NCBI RefSeq assembly: GCF_001949145.1
Contig: NW_019091377.1
Span: 1,030,934-1,056,993 of the forward strand
DNA from: Acanthaster planci
Taxonomy: Eukaryota > Echinodermata > Asteroidea > Valvatida > Acanthasteridae
DNA length: 26,060 nucleotides
Direction: 5' to 3'
The notes under the pieces were generated by a model that did not search any database, had not been told where the DNA came from, and worked only from the letters and a program-made list of their open reading frames with translations. Positions 11,357-22,107 of the stretch are shown here, piece after piece. Each line of letters opens with the position of its first letter. Within the stretch, counting starts at the first letter, position 1. The translations under genes were made by a program, and so were the position numbers.

Positions 11357-14300
11357 TCATGTCATTTTCAGGAAGTGTTCAGCCAGCTTCTTGAGAGCTT
11401 TACCCCGGTGTGATATACTGTTCTTGGTCGTTGATTCCATTTCAGCATATCTGGCAGGACAAAAAATGAACCAAAAAACATTTTAATTGCAAGTTGGAGT
11501 TCTATAAGACTGTTGAAAACTATTCCCTGGTAGTCTGCAGTACCAGTCTTATAGTGACACTGGCTTCTGGCTGTTTCCCATAGACCTGTGTGTTGGTCTT
11601 AGCCCTTGCCAGCTCAATGTCTTAGGGATTCTGCTGACAACGGTTCACTGAAAGCACTATAGGTGATACCCCTCAACCTGATCACAATGGCAGATAATGG
11701 TGGACGCAGCACGTGGATGAAATAATTTTGCCTGAATGACACCGAATGGTGACAAAACCACCTGTCGCTCTAAGTTTACGAGCAAGCATGGTGTGCATTT
11801 CACACATTGGTGCATGGTTCTCCCAGACTTTGACAAGTTTGAGCGGATTGATTAGGAAATGGGAAAAGACACCAGGCTGCATTTTAGAGCCTTGCATTGA
11901 ATAATGGAGATTAAAAGAAAGACGTACGTCTGTGTGAATCCGTCCGGCTGGAAGCAGGGATCCCACCCAAAACTTGGAGGGCCACGAGGGGACACGATGG
12001 TGCCCTGAAAAAGTGAAAGAAGTTCAAAAGAAATCCAAAATTAGAAAAACCAGCCCGCCTTCCACATCTGGTACCCCGGTTCTATTCCTGTCACAGCTAC
12101 ATCAATTGTTCAGTCCAAAACCCATTCTAAGGAAATAGCCGACTTATTTCATACCACACAGTACTAAGTATATGGTATACTACATATTTATATTAGCCTA
12201 AATTTCATGCATACCACATAATCCCAAACAGTGACATAGTGACCCTCATCGTACCAAAAGCTGGAACAAGGTAACATGGCAGTATTCTGATGGCTATGAT
12301 ATGATGTCAGTGGCAGAGCATTCCAACACTGCAATTCACCACAGCTGTTGCAGTCCATAGTGTACTATTGGGCTACTGCATATAACCGACAAGAGGGAAA
12401 TATATGTAGTGAGGGCAACATACATGTGTCTGGCCCTTGAAAACCTGTACAGGGTCTTGCAAGTTGCCGCTGGAGTAGGCAAACGTGCACAGAGCATAGG
12501 CCGTCTTGTCCTCCCAGCCTGTCAGCAAACGATGCAGTCCTGCCACAGGTGAATATGAAAAATATTGACTACTGTGCAATAGTGCAACTAGTGCCCACAA
12601 AGTAACTTCCTGTTCACTAGGCACAAAATAACTGTGTTCTTGTATAAAATCAGTAACAGCTTTGCAGAGTAACTGAACTTTATTGTGTGGCTGTTATACT
12701 CAAGCTAATCCTGTAAGATTTACCAGCCTCCAAGAGAACGGACCAAATTCCAACCCTCCTAAGTCAGCTGGGCCAGAATCAAGCTACATGTATGCATGCT
12801 TTTCTCAGGGAAGTACATACTTTCTTTTCAGAATCATTCAAGCATGAGGGAGGCAAAGCATAAAAGGGCGCTGCGTTGTCTGAGGTGTGGTCACTCTAGC
12901 TATTCGGCAAGTCGGAAGTGGCTCATTGGTGGAGACCTCAGCTCTAACAGGTAACTCTGTAATTTGTTTTCTGATTGATCACCCATGCCGTGTCCTTTAT
13001 GCTTAATTTATTCCACGCCAGTTCTACAAGTGATTTTGATTAAACTTGTCCGTCTGTTAGGTTTATCAAATGCCATAGAGAAATTGGTTGGTCACTTACC
13101 AGACGGGCCCAACTTGGAGAGGAACCACTTTCTGCACACCAAAAAAATGACGAAAGCATAGGGTAAACTTTTCAATGAAATGACTTATAAAATGCAACAG
13201 AATCCATTTCGACCATCAGTGTTTCGGCCCCCAAAATATTACAAAACTCATAAAAGAAAAATTACGTGAACTTCAGTTACCAAGACAATACTCACTGGGA
13301 GATGAAAATAAAAAAACAACAACTTCAAGTCCAACAAATCTGAATCCAAAAAATTTCCAGTTGGCATTTTTTTATCACTAAATTGTAACCATCTCTTTGA
13401 TGTCAATCACAGCACCGCCTGCCTGAACTGGTTATGGATTGTTGACAAATACTTCTTCCAAAATCTGCCTGGAAAGGTTGCTAATCATTTGGTGGAAACT
13501 GGGTATGAATAATGTGCTGATGAAAATGTCAAGTAACCACCTCGTGTGTCTCAAATCGAGAAAAAAACTGACCCAGGTCGGACTTGAGCCCAAGCGAAGC
13601 GATGTATTGGAATAAACTTGAGACTGAAACTGTGAGTTCAGTTGGCATACTCACATGTATGGACCAGGTAGCCCACCTAACGCATTGAAACAGAGACAGG
13701 TGTCCTCAACAATAACTGGGCCCTTCACCTAAACCAGGACAGAGGCATATGTAGACAGTTTTAGGGAAAACACAATGGTAGGGCTGTGCCGAATATCCAA
13801 ATGTTTCAATATTCGATCGCATATTGAATATTCGAATATTATTTTCTGAATTTGAATGCAAAATTCATGAAAATGAAGTTAGACTTTTCTTGTTTGAAAT
13901 GAAAAAAAATTGTACTGTGGAAGCTTGTTTCAAGCAGACTCAAATGAAAAGCGACAGAAATCTTACAATTATTAAAAAATTAATTCATTCATTACAAAAT
14001 TTCAAAGGGAAAGAAGTTCATCTCTAAATCTTGATAAATCGTGGCTGGAGATACTCCCAGATGTGAGAACCTAATACAGTGGTTAAAATGTACAATTTTT
14101 GTGCGTTATTGCAACTGATTTTGTACATGGATTGTTCATCAACAATATGCCCCTCGGTACGACCGAATATTCAGACATTCGATCGAATTGAAGGTCAAAT
14201 ATTAAAACAGTGACTTATTGAAATAGACTCAGCCCTATACAATGGCAAGGGACACACTTTGAAGGCTACCAAACTTTGTATTCGACTGGCCCTTCTACGC

Positions 14301-16011
14301 ACTGTAAATTATGACCGCTATAAATATCACAACAAAGTATCTTCCCCTAAAAAAAAAAACAATGGAGGTCGGCCCTTTTATGGCATTCTAACTAGCAAAT
14401 TCTTGAATCCTCAAAAATCCTCCACTGTGCTGGAAACCACTGCCACATTCTTTGCACTTCAATTTGCAAGAGACACAAAGCCAGAGATGTCAAGTACTAA
14501 TTAGTTACTGGGCTCAACACCCCTACATCTTACAAATCCTCCCTAAAAAAGGAAAGAATGTCACGTAGCGACACCACTCACTCTTCCCTGTGGTGACCTA
14601 TTTAAAATGTCCTAAAAACTCAAATAGAGCAGTGAAAATTTTGACGTATTTAAAATGTTTGAAACAAGTCTCATCGGATTTGTACACAGGGTGTCAAGTG
14701 GTGTCCGTCTATTGAATTCCGTCTGAAAATAAAACCTCCTGGTAGATTCTGCTTTTTCAGGGCAAAGCAAACACTAGGACTCACATGTTTGACTGCTTCC
14801 CTGCATTTGGCAATGGAAATATCCTCTGGCTCACCTTGAAATTCAGGAACTGCCAAAATCAAATGTAAATATTCAAATGCTGTAATGATTTGAATGATTT
14901 TTAAAAAAATAAAAGCCTTTTGTAGAAAGATATATATCCATGTTTGATGCCTGTCAAGCTGCCTGAGAAATATTCAACTTTGTTTAATACAATCTTTAAT
15001 TTAAATACCAATCAATGCACATATCAAGAAGAAGATATTTATTTCAAGCAGTCATTTGACGGTCTTACGGTCTATATTTCTTGAAGTCACGTTGAATTTG
15101 TCACCAAGGATTGCCACAACCTGCCAAAAGACGAAATGAGCAAAGAAAAGCCAAAACTCAAAAAGTGTCAAAAGCAGGGAGTAACGAGTGTGTACTGCTC
15201 TCCAATCCAGTGACAGCAAGACAGAATTCTAATAACATCTTTCAATTAGGAAACTCATTTAAACCCCTGCTCATCATGCCGAGGAAGATTTCACGGCCAC
15301 CTTGGCTCCCTGTGATGCTCACATTTGAAATAAAATCACCACCCCTGATTGTGCAAATAGCAAAGGAACATAAATGTACTCCTAGTAGAGGAGACGCCCT
15401 ATGCGAAGATTAGGTCTAAGCGATCAAGTCCAAACATGAACTAAACGGTAACTGGGTCATGCTCTAATATAGCGTCTAAGCATTAGCAAAATGTTGACGG
15501 CATATACTAACATTTTTATGCATAAGTAATGCATTTAGAAGATTAATTAGGCCCCCGAAAAAATTAAATATATCACATTTATTCAAGATAATTTTTTAAT
15601 GTGGAAACGCGAGTGAAAAGTATGAAGACAGAATAGTTGACAGAAGTGCAGCTTATGCAGCCCGACAAGCTGCCATCTTGTGTGTGCATGGCCAATCAAA
15701 ATAAGAAAGGTGTCCTCTTCTCTTCACGAAAGACTGGCTTTTAATTCTTCTGGAATCTGGAGGTAAATTTGCCTTTATTCTCACATAGAAGCAGACATCA
15801 GTGTTTCCTGAATACAGTGATACTTCTTTTGAGGCCTTAGAGAGCGTTTTCAAATTGTCAAGGCTTCCTAGACACTAATTGTGTCTGTTGGCATTTGCTG
15901 ACACCAATTAGCACAGCTAAGCAGACTCACTTCTTCTAGTTTCTTGGCATTTCCTGTCACAAACACAAGGTCGAAAACAGTCTTTGCTTTCTTTGGAGAC
16001 GGTCCAGCCAT
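11357..16011 (-). CDS. ITPA: Inosine triphosphate pyrophosphatase
   Basis: Hydrolyses ITP, dITP and XTP to monophosphates plus pyrophosphate, clearing deaminated purines from the cytosolic nucleotide pool (HAM1/RdgB family). Eight coding exons on the minus strand: 16011-15931, 15120-15069, 14849-14785, 13728-13655, 13131-13100, 12539-12424, 12004-11928, 11450-11357 (591 nt, 196 aa; the human enzyme has 194). All introns are GT-AG and phases agree. Visible motifs: nucleotide-binding [11 protein letters not shown] (residues 17-27), [33 protein letters not shown] with catalytic Asp75, [21 protein letters not shown] (152-158) and ISHRGKAL with His180-Arg181. The start at 16011 gives a short [10 protein letters not shown] lead before the core, as in animal orthologues. 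The segment [11 protein letters not shown] is two residues shorter than the human equivalent. The gene faces RGL tail to tail and carries a hAT MITE in its third intron. Confidence 0.97.
13771..14245. mobile_element. hAT-type MITE in ITPA intron, with 8-bp target duplication
   Basis: The element 13779-14237 (459 bp) begins TAGGGCTGTGCCGAATAT and ends CAGCCCTA. Flanking 8-mers are CACAATGG (13771-13778) and TACAATGG (14238-14245), a target duplication with one mismatch. Subterminal regions are rich in ATTCGAATATTCG and ATTCGATCG words at both ends. An 8-bp duplication with TAGGGCTG-type ends is typical of non-autonomous hAT elements. It lies in the intron between ITPA exons 14849-14785 and 13728-13655. 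Confidence 0.85.
15875..15911. repeat. Small inverted repeat in ITPA intron 1
   Basis: CTAATTGTGTC (15875-15885) pairs with GACACCAATTAG (15900-15911) around a 14-base loop, 20 bp from the exon 1 donor. Confidence 0.5.
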
Positions 16012-16787
16012 TACGATAAACTTATCTGTAAACAAGACACGGAAAGGTGTTAACCATAAACAATGGACAGTTTGTTGTGATCTGTTAAATTAAACTGAAA
16101 ACCTTCAAAAAAGTTACAGCCTACAGGCATGACAGGCTACCACTAAAACTGTGGGATCCATCCTCCGCCGCGCTCCTACGAACGAATCACGGCGACAGAT
16201 GCTGTAGTGCTGACGGTACAGCTTGCATGACAAGCCGATGTGCGGGATGTTGTTGGTCCTGTTATTGTTAATTAACGTGAATACAACAACTGCACAACCC
16301 ACATAGCAAAACAAAGTAACACTATAAAATCCTGGCTCTTATGTTGATGACAGCTACATTCTCTCTAAATGCCTATTTCAAATTGAAGCAACAGTGGGCC
16401 TCACCGATAATGCCTAGGCCCTTATCGACCAGGCTCAAAATTCGGGCCAGATTTTCTGCTCGCCGCGCCTGATTTTCGGCTGGATGCTATTTTTACGGCT
16501 GCAAGTAATCGTAACCGGCAAGAAATTCTACGGAGGCCGATCACAGCATAGCAGCAAGAGCCCACGTACGTCTACAAACAAAATACAGACAAAAATCAAT
16601 GTTTAAATAAATCCTTCGTTGGTTGGAATGTATCTTAGCTATGAAACAAATGAACAATCGGTTTTTTTATTTCACCAGCAGGAAACACAGACCGGAGTAA
16701 AACACTAAACCTTCGTACAAAACGAAAGAGGGCGCTAGTACAAATGCCAGTGGCCCCAAAATAATGCATTCGCCGCACGGACCGAAT

Positions 16788-16964
16788 TATACCAGGCACA
16801 AGATATGGGACGGAGGGGTAACCCCCCCCTTACCTGTCCAATCCCTTTACACACTCTAGACTATTGTTACCTAACATATCCCCCCTAGAAGTCTGTAAAG
16901 GATTCCGATCAAACAATGACCAACACAAAGGCGGAGGGGTCTCTCCATCCCATATCTTGCTTCA
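16788..16964. mobile_element. Nested short inverted-repeat element inside the left palindrome arm
   Basis: CAAGATATGGGACGGAG starting at 16799 is mirrored by the reverse complement of the stretch ending at 16959 (CAAGATATGGGATGGAG). The right arm of the large palindrome lacks this block. ACCGAAT occurs on both sides (16781-16787 and 16965-16971) and looks like a 7- to 8-bp target duplication. Confidence 0.7.
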
Positions 16965-17242
16965 ACCGAATCGCAACTTGTATACTGTCAGTTTCTCTTC
17001 TATTAGGGAATTTCGTGGCACGTGAACTTGGTGGTCTGTAAAGAAGTATCAAATTTAAAAGCAGAGATTCAAAAGAGTGCCAGCATCTATTTAAAAAGTA
17101 TCAAACACGAAAACGGAAAAATCAAAATCGCTCTATTAAATACGCATGTTTTTTTAAACGTTGAATTACAATGATAATTTCGGAACAAGATAACAGGATT
17201 CGGAACAAAACCTACGTGTGCTTTTATTGATTGTCTTAATTA

Positions 17243-17466
17243 GCGCCCCGACCAATTTGGCCCACAGGCTGTCTCAGCCCAATTGATTTCCGGAGTCGAA
17301 GCACCTGATAAGGAACAAAAACGGGAAAATGGGTTTCTGGGCTGATGTCCGTTTCCTAGACTTCTAAAAAGTGTACTTTTCTCGAAAGGAATGCCGTGTA
17401 GGGGCCCAGGGACCCCAGCGCCCCGAATCATTCGGCCTCACAGGCTGTCTCGGCCCAATTGATTTC
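17243..17466 (+). repeat. Direct repeat of a roughly 48-bp unit across arm and loop
   Basis: A unit beginning GCGCCCCGA and containing CACAGGCTGTCTC and GCCCAATTGATTTCC occurs at 17243-17290 and again at 17418-17466, 175 bp apart in the same orientation. The second copy holds the palindrome CCGAATCATTCGG (17423-17435), which recurs in the right arm as GCCGAATCATTCGGC (17668-17682). Confidence 0.75.
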
Positions 17467-18342
17467 CCAAGTGCTAAACTTGGACATTCCTTTCGAGAAA
17501 GGAAAGGGGTTCCCCTTCCTTAGAGAAAAGCAAACTTTTTTGAAATCTAGGATTGTACAAAATTGTTTGAAAACGGACATAAGCCCAGAATTCGATTTTG
17601 GGCCGTTTTTGTTCTTTACCGGGTGCGTTGACTTCTGTAATTAATTAGGTGATGAGACAGCCTATGGGCCGAATCATTCGGCTGAAAACCTACATCACCC
17701 AGGGTTTTGTTCCGAATCTTTTGATCTTTTTCAGAAATTATCATGGAACTTGGAAGAAGTTGTTAGTCGTCGTTTTGAGAATTGATACCTTTGCATATTT
17801 GCTAAAAAATCAATAGAGCGATTTTTATTTTCACGTTTTCTTGTCCCATACTTTCTAAATAGATTCCAGCACTTTTTTAAATCTTTGCTTTTAAATTCCA
17901 TGCTTATTCTTTACACACCACCGAGTTCACGTGCCACGAAATTCCTTAATAGGGGGGGAAATTGACAGTATACACTTTGTTTAAGTATTTGGTCCCGCGC
18001 GAAGGCGTTATTTTGGGGCTGCACTGACATTAAATTATTGTCTGTACTAGCGCCCTCTTTCATTGTGCAAGAAGGCTTAGTGTTTTGTTCCGGTCTGTGT
18101 TTCCTGCTGGTGAAATAAAAAACCCGATTCGCATTTGTTCACGTTGTTTCATAGGTAAGATACATTCTAAACGACGAAGGATTTATTTAAACATTGATTT
18201 TTTTCTGTATTTTGTTTGTGGACGTTTGTGGGCTCTTGCTGCTTTGCTGTGATCGGCCTCCGTAGAATTTCTTTCCGGTTACGTGAACGATTACTTGCAG
18301 CCGTAAAAATAGCGTCCAGCCGAAAATCCAGCCCGAATTTCG

Positions 18343-19294
18343 TACCAAGAACACGTGCAAGTAGAAGAGCGCCACCAATTGACTGCACTAGTGTCAAATC
18401 CAGGAGGCTCTTTGCGCACGAACATTCGGCAATCTGTGTGCCACTCATTGATCAGCGCAGGTGGATGCGTTTGTAGTGTAACGAATTTCCTTCTCTTTTT
18501 TGGGGGGGGGGAATTTAACATGTATTTTTTCCTGTTTTGATGACAGTATCAGTGTAAAGATTACGGACAAAACATCGAAACAATTCTTTCTTCAGTGCTG
18601 CTGTCTCGGCCGTGAACATTTTACCGATCTAAAACAAAACAAAAATGAATGTGCTCGTGGATGCGTAATTTGATGTAATCAAGTTTGATTCCATTTTCGT
18701 TTTTGGTGAATCTAATATGAACACACTTAAGTCTTAACTTGTAGCTTTAGACCGAAAAAGCTAAGGAAAGACCAGAAAATTAAAAGTAACTTTCAGAGAA
18801 ACATCAGTTTTAAAAAGGTCAGAATGAGTGTGGTACAAATCAAGTATTTAATGTCACATACATCCAATGATTACAATTAATATACAAACTCTATCATTTC
18901 AGGTGGCATATTTCACTATAAAGTAATTAAAAAAATTTAATGACCTGCATGATTTTTCACAAGGCTACTCCATTAATACATTAATGAGTTAACCAGTTTC
19001 TACTAACTTGTGAACAAATTCAACGTCCCCTTAGGCAATTTCTCAAACCTCACATTTGTACTCTAGATATGACTTCAACTTAAGCTCCAGAATAATTTCT
19101 TTATCATTCACCGAATGGAAATTTCTTTTGGGGCTCCAATCAGCATAACTGGATATTCCTGTGGCAAATGCTGAGGTTAAAAAGTACACTGTTTGAGCCA
19201 GAAGCTACATCCGGGGAGAAAACCCGAGTTTGGAAATGGACCAATCGTAACCTTCAGTACATATACAAAGCAAAAGTCAAGTGAAGTCTTGTTC
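18343..19294. other. Intergenic, upstream of ITPA and downstream of DR1
   Basis: AT-rich non-coding sequence with a run of 10 G (18502-18511). I see no gene or clear repeat. Confidence 0.5.
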
Positions 19295-19902
19295 CTTCAA
19301 TCAACCAAAGGTTTATTACACTGCTTGCAAGATTGGGCAGTAACCAGAATTACACTTCTATGAAAGACATTATCTCATGGTGTCTTCCTGATTGACAAGA
19401 GGCCTTTTGAGGGAAAGGAAAGGAAGAAAGGTAAACTTATAACAATTAAGATTGTTCACCATTTGTTTAAAACTCTGGAAGATATTTCAAGTGAGATTGC
19501 AGAAGCCTGAAAGGAAGCCTCAAATTGACACCAATGGAGATCGAACCATGTACAAATAAAAAATGTCCACAACATCCTCAAATCTCATCATCAAATCTCC
19601 AAATGTTTTTCTGAAGAAGGGTCCTGATAGACTACGGGACCGTTGTTCAGCATTCATTTCCCTCAGTTAAGCGAAGCAGTAACCTTTTCTTAGTTTTCTC
19701 AGAGTAAAACTAGAATTCTCAAACTGCCGTCTGTCAGGAGACCGGGTCGGGTCTTACGACAACACCTCAAGAGAATTTGGATGATGGCTGAACTTGAACC
19801 CGGAACTCCAAACCAAGAGGCACGATCATTGCTTAAAAAATATTCTCCATTCTATTCTATTCTCCATAGTGTCCATTTCACCGGGTCCCAAAGACCGGGC
19901 CT
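19295..19902 (-). other. Probable DR1 3' UTR with poly(A) signal at 19312-19317
   Basis: Follows the DR1 TAA on the minus strand. A canonical AATAAA (minus strand) lies at 19312-19317, giving a UTR of about 0.6 kb. No ORF of interest is seen. Confidence 0.5.
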
Positions 19903-21763
19903 TTACGTTGCGCCCTGCTGGCTGTGGTTAGTCGCCACCAGCTGTTGTGCTTGGCTGGTGCCCTGTAGCTGCTGTTGCTGCAGCAGTTGTTGCTGCTGTG
20001 CTGCCTGGGCAGCCTGCAGCTGAACCCACTCCTCTTGCTCAATCACTGCCTGCTCCTCCCTCGCCTCAACAACAAAGACAGACACAAGCAAACTAGGAAT
20101 TATTTGTCTGAATTCTCTACATTTTCATGGGTAATTCCACAAATTAGAAGTCCCAAAGGGGGACATTTCTGTGTCCCTGTTACGTCTGATCTTTGTTATT
20201 TGACCTGAAAATATCGCCGGAATTGATTTCAAACAATTAGTATTTGTTTGGCAGGTAACTTGCATAAATTCATCACTCTTGGAAATTAGAAAATGTGTTC
20301 TGAACTTACAAAATCATATGTCAGACGTGACAGGGACACAAAAAAATGGACCCCTAATTTCTGGAATTACCGTTGTTTACAATGTGACTCAACCTAACGG
20401 AGTCACACGTGGTCACAAGAGCCACTTTAGAGAACAAGAAATCTTCCATTGTGTAAAAGCAGTAGGAACCCTCGCTATTTTTCCTTGACATATTGTCCTG
20501 TTTCATCAGGATGCCGAACCGAGGGATACAGAAACACAAAGAGCTCAGGCCGTGCCCGAAACGGGCTTCCAGTGCTATGGCTAGGTCTATTGTCTGTGCG
20601 TCTATGTGTATTTCCACTGGAGTGAAGGCCTAGACATAGCTCTAGACAACAGATTCGGATGCAGCCTGACTTTGCTCTTTTGAATGGAAACTAAAACAAA
20701 ATTCCTGAAAAAAAAAGCCTCCAGATTCATTGTGTGATCCGGTTAGAAATTTGGAAAGCCTGAAGTTTCTTACATTTTGATTTAAAACCAGATAATGACC
20801 CGGCGAGTGGTTGTGGACCAAACCAAAAAATTTAAAAGATTAAAATCTCAGTCCTTCCAATCTTGTAACTTTGAACAGGGGAATGCTAGATTCTCATTGT
20901 TGGAGGCCAAACTATCACTAGTCTTTAATGTATCAATCATGACTGGTATCCATTATCAAGTCTGGTCCAAACCTATGCTAATGAAATGTGCCAAAGGCAT
21001 TCTTTTGTCATTGTTCATGGCCACATACAGGTGACCAGACTTTTTTATTGACTTGTGATTAACTTGAGACTGAATTCGCACTGAACCATAAATCGGTTTC
21101 TCTGGAGACAGTGCTAAGATGAAATCTTCACCTTGGCAAACAGTTCTTCCTGTTGCCGTAGCAACTCCTCCACCGGTATCCCTAGGTTCTCCAGCCTGTT
21201 GCTGGCCCGCCTCTTTTTGGCGGCAACTGTCTTGCACTCTTCCAAGACCGACTTGCAGTCTTCCAGGTAGGCGCCAAATCCAAGGCTATCTAAGGCTGTC
21301 GAGATAAAAAAGATTGTACAAGCATCACACGCATACGCACTGGAATCCAGTCTATCCCAACTGAGCTGAGCCAGCCTACCACTTTCCTGTAAGAAAGTGT
21401 CATTTCCAGTATTTTTCCCTTCACAAACATATGTTTATAAACTACAGTCACTCTTGTGAAATTTGCTGAAATAATTTGCTCGAAGTCGGGGAAAACAAAC
21501 GTGGTAAGAAAACTGTCAGAGATACAATACTGTTTTCTTTCACCTGCTAAAATGTGTTCTGGGGAGATGGTCTTCTTGAAGCTCTTGTTGCATATCTCGT
21601 TAGCCTCGGATGACACAAGGTGGATGAATTCCGTGCAGCAGTTTAGAATCAACTCCCGTGAGTCATTGGAGACGCGGACCGAGGGCAGCAGCTCCTTGAT
21701 CATCTTGTTGAGCGCCGCACGGGGCACGCTCAAATCATCTTCCGGTGTCCCACTCTCGGCCAT
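19903..21763 (-). CDS. DR1: Down-regulator of transcription 1 (NC2-beta), TBP-associated repressor
   Basis: Forms the histone-fold heterodimer NC2 with DRAP1 and clamps TBP on promoter DNA, blocking TFIIA and TFIIB; it is also an ATAC complex subunit in animals. Three minus-strand coding exons: 21763-21544, 21295-21132 and 20064-19903 (181 aa plus TAA; human has 176). Exon 1 and the start of exon 2 encode the H2B-like histone fold (about residues 10-88: LSVPRAALNKMIKELLP, CCTEFIHLVSSEANEICNK, KTISPEHIL, LDSLGFGAYL). Exon 2 continues with the conserved basic stretch ECKTVAAKKRRASNRLENLG and EELLRQQEELFAK. Exon 3 encodes EEQAVIEQEEW followed by a Gln/Ala-rich tail. The acidic C-terminus of vertebrate DR1 is absent; the stop follows HSQQGAT. 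Introns are GT-AG with consistent phase. A piggyBac-like MITE begins 64 bp upstream of the ATG. Confidence 0.97.
20130..20371. mobile_element. Hairpin MITE in DR1 intron 2 (about 240 bp)
   Basis: The left end GGTAATTCCACAAATTAG and the reverse complement of the right end GGTAATTCCAGAAATTAG are nearly identical. Inner arms also pair: TGTGTCCCTGTTACGTCTGA with TCAGACGTGACAGGGACACA. The whole unit can fold into a long imperfect hairpin. No coding capacity and no clear target duplication. Confidence 0.8.
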
Positions 21764-21826
21764 TATCTGCAGAGGGAGACATGACCTAATTCAGCTTGAA
21801 ACTGGGAAGATAAGGTCATTTTGATT

Positions 21827-22107
21827 TTAACCACTTCCCACGGGGGTGGCCAGTTTCGGGCACCGTTTTATACGCAGAGCCAGGGTGCCTGGTTTTAGAC
21901 AAAGACTCGGAACAAAGGACCTGCTGCTGGGAATTGCCATCATTTTTCGACTTCCATTTTTTGAAGGTAATCCTGCAATGTTTTGAAACGGTATACTTAG
22001 TACTGTTTTGGGCATAACGTGCCCGCGGATTACACCATAATGATCCATCGTTTATGAAACAAGCAATCAAAATTTCCAACCATTTCCAATGCATGATTAG
22101 CAGTTAA
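21827..22107 (+). mobile_element. piggyBac-like MITE, second copy, in the DR1 5' flank
   Basis: Starts TTAACCACTTCCCACGGGGG, like the element at 4365 (TTAACCACTTCCTGCCGGGG), and stays similar further in (ACTCGGAACAAAGGAC against ACTCAGAACAAAAGAC; TGCTGGGAATT shared). The right end is uncertain: a TTAA at 22104-22107 is a candidate, but the terminal repeat there is weak. The element begins 64 bp before the DR1 start codon. Confidence 0.6.

Larger units (their letters stand above)
16438..18342. mobile_element. Long palindromic (foldback-like) element, about 1.9 kb
   Basis: The left arm (about 16438-17394) aligns with the reverse complement of the right arm (about 17482-18342). Blocks paired across the arms include GATTTTCGGCTGGA, CTATTTTTACGGCTGCAAG, AATTCTACGGAGGCCGATCA, ATTTCACCAGCAGGAAACAC, GAGGGCGCTAGTAC, AATTTCGTGGCACGTGAAC, AAAATCGCTCTATT and, innermost, TTTCTCGAAAGGAATG (about 17378-17393) with CATTCCTTTCGAGAAA. 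A loop of about 90 bp separates the arms. No homology is visible beyond the outer ends, so these are probably element boundaries. No transposase-like ORF. It lies between the ITPA 5' end and the DR1 3' end. Confidence 0.85.

Noticed and set aside
12885-12960. tRNA-like stretch (TGGCTCATTGGTGGAG) in an ITPA intron
   Set aside because: No credible B box follows and no cloverleaf can be drawn.
18167-18540. Several overlapping ORFs on both strands
   Set aside because: Mostly within the right arm of the palindrome; the matching left arm does not keep the frames open, so no coding constraint is evident.
21816-22094. Minus-strand 92-aa ORF upstream of DR1
   Set aside because: It lies within the piggyBac-like MITE, whose related copy at 4365 does not preserve it.
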